DNA of 21,412 nucleotides, from contig RPFO01001215.1 in the NCBI GenBank assembly GCA_009746045.1, positions 1-21,412 on the forward strand, written 5' to 3'. The translations under genes and the position numbers were made by a program. Under the pieces are notes generated by a model that was not told the origin of the DNA, did no database searches, and saw nothing but the letters and a program-made list of their open reading frames with translations. How positions within the stretch are numbered: position 1 is the first letter of the stretch; every line of letters begins with the position of its first letter. Shown piece after piece: positions 16,725 to 21,412 of the stretch. The DNA is from Mesostigma viride. Taxonomy: Eukaryota > Streptophyta > Mesostigmatophyceae > Mesostigmatales > Mesostigmataceae.

Positions 16725-17368
16725 ATTTAGATGAACGCGGATCAGTGAGTTTCTGGTCTTCCCAAGATGTGATGAATGGAGCCATGGTTTCAACCAGCGG
16801 CTTTTAACCTTTACCACAGTTGCCTCACTACCCTGTGGTCACTAGCCTGAGGCGGCAGCACCCACGGACGGTGTTGGGAAAAGACGCTTGGCCACTGCTG
16901 TGTCCGAGCCTTTCTAGGTCTCACCATTGCTGCCAGGCCTTGCACGCCTTGGCAGGTCCGCCACTGTCAATTTCCTTGGTTGCATCAATCCAGGACGTCT
17001 GTCCTTCCATGAATGACAGTAACGCTCTGGATTTATCCGTCATGACAAGTACCCGTCCATCCCAGGCCTGCAGGACTGCCAGTCCTGAAGTCCTGTGACA
17101 TTCTTGGTACCATCAACCAATATTGACCACAGTACCTCCTAGTGACAGTCGGTCCTGTGACACGTAACTTGTGATGGTTCACCCAACACTGCCACGTGCC
17201 CTGTCCCTCACGTGTCCTTAGTCCTGGTACTGCTGTAGCGTCCGGCGGCATTACTTCGGGACTTGATAACTCTCAAGTTCCTTGTCCAAATGAGGCGTTT
17301 AGCACGGCGTTGGAAAGGCCACTTCAGGTATGATATGCTTAGCATATTGCATCACCAATATGCTAACT
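16725..17368 (-). repeat. 5' LTR (right copy), 644 bp
   Basis: It is identical to 9202-9845 apart from G/T at 17169 and A/G at 17327. On the element's strand it is the upstream LTR and so carries the active promoter. It includes the same terminal inverted repeat, TTAGCATATT/AATATGCTAA, at 17339-17366. Its inner border (16724) is followed by CGTATTACAGTCTGGTC, where the primer site should be; it does not match the common initiator-tRNA-type TGGTATCAGAGC. Confidence 0.93.
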
Positions 17369-17373
17369 GTTTT
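17369..17373. repeat. Target site duplication, right copy (GTTTT)
   Basis: This matches 9197-9201 and is followed directly by the resumed transposase coding sequence at 17374. Confidence 0.9.
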
Positions 17374-18460
17374 CCCCCAGTCCGAGCTGTCGCCGATCGC
17401 CGGGCTGCTACGTAGGAGGGGCGGCGGCGACGGGGTGCTGTTGCCGCCCACGGAGATGACAAAGGACAAGCGGCGTCCGGCTCTCATATTCACGCCGCCG
17501 TACTCGCCCGAGCTGAACCCGATCGAGCAGGCCTTCAACACGATCAAGCACTTCATCCGCAAGGAGAGCTACCAGCACACCCGCACGCGCTTCAACCTGT
17601 CCGTGGCGATCATCAACTCGGTCCACGTGTTCGTGCGCCCCCACGCGATCAAGAACTACATGCTGTGTGCCGGGTACCGCAGCGTCGAGAAGAACGTGAA
17701 GCCCCGTGTGGCTCCCGCCGTCACGGCCGACGAGGACGGCACGGAGCAGATCCAGCAACTCAAAGGGCGGGACACGTGCGTGGCTCGATTCGTGGACGGG
17801 AAGTACGAGGACCCCGACAAGAAGAAGCGCCCGTTGAACCCCGCAAGGCCCGCACAGCTCATGGCCCCCGCCCAGGCGTTCGGCGGGTTCGCACCCCGGC
17901 CTCACTGCCCCGGGACCCTGGGCGCGGACGACAGCCTCACCACGTACGAGAACGGGCGGTGCAGGAGGCCGCGGACGGACGAGTACTGGGTGGGTCAGTC
18001 GGTGCGCGTCCTCGCGAAGAGCGGCGAGTGGAAGGAGGCCTCCATCCTCGCGCTGCCGGACGCCAACAAGAAGGTGCGCGTGAAGAACCGCGAGGGCGTC
18101 CCCACGAACCCGTGGTTCAGGGTGCGGTTCGAGGAGCCCGTGTGCGAGGACAAGGGGGCCGCGAACGAGGGCGGCCGCGTGTGCTCGGTCATGGTGAACA
18201 GGATCCGGCCGTCCGAGGAGCGACAGGCGCAGACCATCGCGGCACGGAAGGCCGTCGAGGACGAGAACGCCACGTTCAAAGAGGAGCAGCGCAGGAGGCG
18301 CGAGGCGGAGTTCAAGAACCAGGAGCAGCGGATCGTGGAGCTGCGGAAGTCGTTGTATCTGTCTCCCGAGGGCGCCCCGATGGCCGGGGAGCGCCGGCGT
18401 CACGAGCAAAAGGCCAAGGAGATCATGAGGAGTCTTCTAGAGAAGCTCCGAGATGAGCGG
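17374..18460 (+). pseudogene. Giant IS630/Tc1-type DDE transposase, 3' part
   Basis: The third catalytic acid is the Glu at 17525-17527 in FTPPYSPELNPIEQAFNTIK, the classic IS630/Tc1 ending. Counting through the empty site, it lies about 76 residues after the second Asp, versus about 34 in Tc1; an Arg/Gly-rich insert (LLRRRGGGDG) accounts for the excess. About 250 residues follow that typical transposases lack. At about 17981-18205 an alternating strand pattern (VGQSVRVLAKSGEWKEASIL, then KKVRVKNREG and WFRVRFEEP) suggests an SH3-like or Tudor-like barrel. At 18220-18350 a charged coiled coil follows (FKEEQRRRREAEFKNQEQRI). The true stop is uncertain. The frame stays open to 18805, but past about 18460 composition changes and an opposing gene overlaps. 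Confidence 0.7.
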
Positions 18461-18706
18461 GCTCCCCCCCCGCGCCTCCTCGTTCGGCGCCGGATGGGTC
18501 TCGACGTTCGGAGCGTGTTCAGCAGCAACCTCGGCCGCCCCCTCCTCCTCCGGTGGAGCGGCCACTCGCTTTGCCCTCCGTCTACGTGGAAGTCGATGCT
18601 TAGGGGCCGCCTCCTCGATCCTCGCGACATCCTTGAGGCATCTCGCGACCGAGTACAGGAAGAAGAGGAAGCACGCGTACAGGAGGAAGTACATGTCGTT
18701 TACCAT
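18437..18706 (-). CDS. Small N-terminally anchored membrane protein, 89 aa
   Basis: The ATG at 18706 is followed by a hydrophobic segment at residues 5-22 (MYFLLYACFLFFLYSVAR), then a helix and a very basic patch (PRRRRAKR), and a tail rich in Pro, Glu and Ala. This fits a type of small anchored protein common in the block. It converges with the transposase 3' end and overlaps the end of that frame, which is why the last 100 or so codons of the transposase frame are doubtful. It is divergent from the gene at 18781. No family is recognised. Confidence 0.5.
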   Translation of the reverse strand: MVNDMYFLLYACFLFFLYSVARCLKDVARIEEAAPKHRLPRRRRAKRVAAPPEEEGAAEVAAEHAPNVETHPAPNEEARGGSPLISELL

Positions 18707-18780
18707 AGGGCAACACGTCTTCTCCGGCGGAGGCGCGCAAAAAAAATATGGAGGTGTACTTGTATACGCTATCAGGAATC

Positions 18781-18957
18781 ATGCCGGTTCGGACGAGGAG
18801 CGTGACTGGGAGCCGCCGACAGGTGATGTACGGGACCGCCTTGCAGACGGTGGGGGAGCTCAAGGCGAAGGACCTGGACTACAACAGTCAGGGCGAGATC
18901 GTGTCCAAAAAGAAGCGTCTCCAGGGCCTCATGGCGAAGGGCAACATCAAGTATTGA
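18781..18957 (+). CDS. Short nucleocytovirus-type protein (GTA/DL/IVSKK family, DUF5754-like)
   Basis: I choose the ATG at 18781 (MPVRTRSVTG); an in-frame ATG at 18748 would add 11 residues. The 58-residue product carries the ordered motif R-x-V-M-Y-GTA-x-x-T, then E-L-x-x-x-DL, then N-x-x-G-x-IVSKKK. I know this as a short conserved protein or domain of many nucleocytoviruses (DUF5754-type; members usually read GTAxxTxGGLxxxDL), here with GE in place of GG. Its function is unknown to me; the basic C-terminus suggests nucleic-acid or virion association. An AT-rich stretch (A8 at 18739-18746, TATAC at 18763) lies upstream. This is one of the better markers for a giant-virus origin. Confidence 0.65.
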   Translation: MPVRTRSVTGSRRQVMYGTALQTVGELKAKDLDYNSQGEIVSKKKRLQGLMAKGNIKY

Positions 18958-18985
18958 GTTTGAATTAACGAATGAGACAGATAGC

Positions 18986-19946
18986 ATGTGGATATTTAAA
19001 CTGAAACCCGCTCTTTATTTTGAGGTCGATCTGGAAAAGGAGATCATGGTGAGGAAGGCAGATCGCATGATACACGCTCAGAACCTGACTTGGGCAGCCT
19101 CCAATGGGCAGAAGCGATTTGAAAGCTGGTTCCGACTAGACAGCTCAAAAGCCCACATAGCGGCTTTGGAAAGATCCAAAGACATAGAACACGATTCTGT
19201 GTTCAATACGAAAAAGGCTTTTGACATGGTGAGAACTGGCCCTGTCCAGGAAAGGGGTGTTTGGATCCACCCCGAGCTCGTGTCTCCTTTAGCCGGTTGG
19301 ATCTCCCCCGACTTCGGAGCTCTGGCCTGGAGCTGGGTCACCCGCATCATGGCGGGCGACATCACCGTGATGCAGGTGGTGCGCGACGCCCACGACGCGG
19401 TCCACGGCACCGCCACCACGGTGCTGATCCGCACCGAGCCGGGCAACAGCCGCAAGAGGCCCGACTACGTCGCGCCGGTGCGCGCCGTCGACCCTCCCTC
19501 CGCATCAGGGCCAAGGACACGCAGCACAAGCTGGCGGACTTCGTGTCATCGAACCTGCCCAAGGAGCGCGTGGCCCCCGTGATGGCGTTCCTGGGCGCCA
19601 AGACGTGCGAGCGCGACCGGGATGGACGCCGGCAGTCTCAAGCAACTGAACGGCATCAGGCACGGGAGCGCCAGGGACGCCATGGAAGACGCTCAGTTGG
19701 CTAACAGCTGGTTTTACATGTTCAACGTGATGGAGCGCACGAAGAACCCGGGCGAGGAGAAGGACCTGCGCAACGTCGCCGAGGACGTGCTCAAGGACAT
19801 GCTCCTTTCGTGAAGCCCCCGAGGGCCCGGCACCGGTCGAGCTGGTGAACAAAAACAAGCAAGAAATGAGGGACGATTTACTCCTGACCCGCCCCCTGAA
19901 CCTGGAGCGGTTTTCCAGGAGCGGACCGAAGAGGATCAAGACCTGA
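18986..19946 (+). CDS. KilA-N domain protein, broken by frameshifts
   Basis: Residues 27-126 match the KilA-N DNA-binding domain of large DNA viruses and phages: HAQNLTWAASNGQKRFESWF, RLDSSKAHIAAL, then RGVWIHPELVSPLAGWISPD, FGALAWSWVTRIM. The frame is intact to about 19490, then changes near 19485-19505 (LRIRAKDTQHKLADFVSSNL follows), near 19617-19621 (DAGSLKQLNGIRH, ANSWFYMFNVMERTK), and near 19811, ending in RPLNLERFSRSGPKRIKT at 19946. The C-terminal part is unrecognised; I see no RING domain. KilA-N proteins are probably regulators of replication or transcription. The separate pieces all keep coding-like composition, so either recent decay or uncorrected indels broke it. The 19622-19813 piece could alternatively be a small gene of its own. 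Confidence 0.7.
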
Positions 19947-20041
19947 GCTGTCGGAGGAGAGTTCGTTGGCGCGACACCTCGACGGCGACAGTTCCTGATT
20001 CTTGTAGCGTAGATACTAGTCTGTCTCTAAGCGCGCAACGC

Positions 20042-20386
20042 TCAGTAGTCGTAGGGCTCCAGCTCGCCGGATGGGAGGTTGGTCAGCAGCAGACTGCCGC
20101 CGGACACCCACCGGTCGCCCCTCTTCATGCGATCCCAGAACATGTGGTTGAAGGGCGCGAGCACGCGCTCGTCGGTGGTGATCGGGCGGTTGTTCATGGC
20201 CGCCTGGATCCCGCCCTTCACCCGCACGCCTTCCAAAGTCGGGTCGATCCGTCCACCGAGCATGACGATGGCGGAGGCCTGCGACTCGGTCGCGGGGAAG
20301 TTGTAGTTGTTGTCGAGCAGGCTGTCCATCTGCCTGCCCGTGACCTCCGCGGAGGCCTGTTCGGACATCATGTAAATGGCCGGCAT
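20042..20386 (-). CDS. Hypothetical protein, 114 aa
   Basis: An intact frame starts at the ATG at 20386, 23 nt after the likely stop of the upstream gene, so the two are probably co-transcribed. The product is soluble, with a helical N-terminus (EQASAEVTGRQMDSLLDN), a hydrophobic strand-turn (SAIVMLGGRIDP) and an aromatic C-terminal part (LAPFNHMFWDRMKRGDRWV). It has no Cys, membrane span or known catalytic motif. I do not recognise it. Tight packing and matching codon use support it as a real gene of the block. Confidence 0.6.
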   Translation of the reverse strand: MPAIYMMSEQASAEVTGRQMDSLLDNNYNFPATESQASAIVMLGGRIDPTLEGVRVKGGIQAAMNNRPITTDERVLAPFNHMFWDRMKRGDRWVSGGSLLLTNLPSGELEPYDY

Positions 20387-20409
20387 GTTTCTATTGCTGA
20401 TTGGTTAGA

Positions 20410-20630
20410 TTAGAATTTTTGGTCGCTGAAGACCACGTACTTCCTCGGGCCGGAGCGCGTGGGGGACGTGCACGCAGGGCCCGGGGCGGGGCAGCACGTC
20501 GCGCACCATCAGCCCCATCTCCTCGGCCCGTGGTCAGCCCCCCGTCCAGCCCGGGGATGTACAGGTCGCGGTCGAACAGGAGGGCGTAGGTGAATACCAA
20601 CAAGGCGGTTAGCAGAGACAATTGGTACAT
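20410..20630 (-). CDS. Small membrane-anchored protein, frameshifted
   Basis: The ATG at 20630 gives MYQLSLLTALLVFTYALLFD, a signal-anchor, followed by RDLYIPGLDGGLTTG. The frame then degrades into Arg/Ala/Pro-rich translation. Coding-like residues continue in other frames (EEMGLMVRDVLPRPG, then RKYVVFSDQKF with a stop at 20410-20412), implying one or two indels in the GC-rich 20440-20540 stretch. It would be about 75 residues. A virion or secretory-pathway membrane protein is plausible. No family is recognised. Confidence 0.45.
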
Positions 20631-20640
20631 GCTTTATTCA
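20630..20640 (-). terminator. AATAAA overlapping a stop codon and abutting the next ATG
   Basis: The minus strand reads TGAATAAAGCATG: the stop of the PIN-like gene (20638-20640) overlaps an AATAAA hexamer, and the ATG of the next gene begins 7 nt after the stop. The same 12-mer (ATGAATAAAGCA on the minus strand) follows the bZIP-like gene near 3110. If AATAAA is used here, the two genes must be separate transcripts with overlapping ends. Confidence 0.4.
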
Positions 20641-21164
20641 TCCAATATGATAAGATACTCTTTTCCCCCCGGACTCATTTGGCGGTCTCATCCTGGAATA
20701 GAACTCCTCCCGCCTGTCGGGAGCCACGTTATTGCGCACGAAGTTGAGCAGCGCCTTCTCGCTCTTTGGGAGGCCCGTCGCCGCGAGGAACGCGGACAGC
20801 GAGTCCGCGGGGCGCTTGCAGACGTCCGGGGCATGTCCTTGGCCCCCGTGCACATGATCACGTTCGTGAACCCGTCCGCGGCCAGGTGGTACTGCGCGTT
20901 GTGCCAGGAGGCGTCCCGCGACACCACGCAGACCCTGTCGCCTCGGTCCATCGCGCCCGACCGCACGCGCCGGCCCAGGTCGTAATGGAAGAGGGCGTCC
21001 GCCGCCTCGCGGGACAGGGCGCAGGAACGCATCACCTCCCCCTGCAGCGGCTCAGGACCCGCGTACGCCTTCCCGCAGTACGCCACCACGTGGCAGGACG
21101 CGCCGTCCACCGCCTGCATGTCCCTCGCGCACTGGTCCAGGTCCAGGAACACCCAGGTCTTCAT
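20638..21164 (-). CDS. PIN-like (NYN-type) nuclease candidate, frameshifted
   Basis: The N-terminus MKTWVFLDLDQCARDM has a strand ending in Asp (D8/D10). It is followed by HVVAYCGKAYAGPEPL, by SREAADALFHYDLGRRV (D56, D62) and by RVCVVSRDASWHNAQYHL (D84). The order matches PIN-like RNases: fhD-E/D-N, vF-G, a D-F-H-x-x-x-LG helix, then v-SxD. The frame breaks near 20828-20831 at a G4 run. Coding continues as DVCKRPADSLSAFLAATGLP to the stop at 20638, and that segment resembles the RP-x-x-x-x-L tail of PIN-like proteins. It may cleave RNA in a virus-host or defence context. A HAD phosphatase is less likely because the DxDxT Thr is missing. Confidence 0.5.
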
Positions 21165-21248
21165 GATTCAACCGTTGCGCACATTTATCCGCTCACGGGA
21201 GCGGACCGGTCCGCCTGCGCCGTGGGGCGCGGCGACCCACGGGGACAC

Positions 21249-21412
21249 TCAGCTGCTGGCCCAGGAACCCGCCCAGATGGTGCGCTTGTTCTCGGGCGTC
21301 GCGGGCAGGCGGCGCCGGGCCAGCTCCGTGTTGGTGGCGTCCTTGGCCATGGTCATCGCCGTGCCCAGGTCCACGCCCTTGCTCTTCCGGATACCGTTGA
21401 CGAACTGGGTCC
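21249..21412 (-). CDS. Partial gene, C-terminal 54 residues
   Basis: An open minus-strand frame enters from the window edge and stops at 21249-21251. It reads TQFVNGIRKSKGVDLGTAMT and onward, with ELARRRLPATPENKRTIWAG near its end. Base composition and residue usage match the block. The gap to the next minus-strand start at 21164 is 84 bp. With only the tail visible no family can be named. Confidence 0.5.
   Translation of the reverse strand, partial: TQFVNGIRKSKGVDLGTAMTMAKDATNTELARRRLPATPENKRTIWAGSWASS

Larger units (their letters stand above)
9202..17368 (-). mobile_element. Complete Ty1/Copia-type LTR retrotransposon, 8,167 bp, young
   Basis: Two 644-bp direct repeats bound an internal region coding on the minus strand for gag with a zinc knuckle, integrase, a retropepsin-like domain, reverse transcriptase and RNase H. 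Integrase before RT places it in Ty1/Copia rather than Ty3/Gypsy. The LTRs differ at only two positions (9646/17169 and 9804/17327), and GTTTT is duplicated at the insertion, so it arrived recently. Oddities are non-TG/CA LTR ends, an additional ORF before gag, protease after integrase, and several frame breaks. I see no canonical tRNA-Met primer site: the leader after the 5' LTR begins CGTATTACAGTCTGG. The break points suggest either indel errors in the assembly or a copy mobilised in trans. Confidence 0.93.

Noticed and set aside
20688-21164. HAD-type phosphatase reading of FLDLDQ
   Set aside because: The HAD motif needs DxDxT/V. Here the second Asp is followed by Gln and Cys, and the later Asp motifs fit a PIN-like fold better.

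Overview
The window looks like eukaryotic nuclear DNA carrying an endogenised stretch of a large DNA virus, most likely related to Nucleocytoviricota; a virus genome that acquired a retrotransposon is the alternative. Outside one insertion the DNA is GC-rich, intron-free and densely packed with short genes on both strands, with very small gaps. Several products recall giant-virus families: a short GTA/DL/IVSKK-type protein (18781-18957), an IWxYLQTL-type protein (5843-6346), a KilA-N protein (18986-19946), a BRO-like N-terminal domain (867-1789), a bZIP-like protein (3158-3622) and several single-span membrane proteins. I see no capsid protein, DNA polymerase or packaging ATPase, so the assignment is by analogy.

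Layout. 1-280: a 150-bp tandem duplication containing an 8-bp microsatellite. 327-2984 (+): a weak ORF, a remnant of a duplicated gene piece, a frameshifted BRO-like gene and a glycine-repeat protein. 3158-5739 (-): five intact genes (bZIP-like, beta-rich structural-type, two membrane proteins, one alpha-helical protein). 5843-6807 (+): two intact virus-type genes. 6844-9201 plus 17374 to about 18450 (+): one very large IS630/Tc1-type DDE transposase gene, split in two. 9202-17368 (-): an 8,167-bp Copia-type LTR retrotransposon inserted between the second and third catalytic residues of that transposase. 18437-19946: a small membrane protein, the GTA/DL/IVSKK protein and a KilA-N gene. 20042-21412 (-): a compact run of four genes, including a PIN-like nuclease candidate.

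The retrotransposon is young. Its 644-bp LTRs have identical length and differ at two positions, and a 5-bp target duplication (GTTTT) flanks it. Removing the element and one target copy leaves the transposase frame open across the site. Its architecture is odd: ORF0 - gag - TGA CTAG - integrase - protease-like - RT - RNase H, which places the retropepsin-like domain after the integrase. The LTR ends are not TG...CA.

The transposase is the other unusual object. It has an N-terminal HTH, about 524 codons between the first two catalytic Asp residues (about 90-100 is usual), about 76 between the second Asp and the Glu, and a C-terminal extension with an SH3-like strand pattern and a coiled coil. 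In a viral gene block it is a candidate for the enzyme that integrated the block, though that is inference.

Frameshifts occur in the left gene, the transposase, the retrotransposon and the right-hand genes, several at G/C or A runs, while seven consecutive genes at 3158-6807 are intact. Both assembly indels and real decay are possible.
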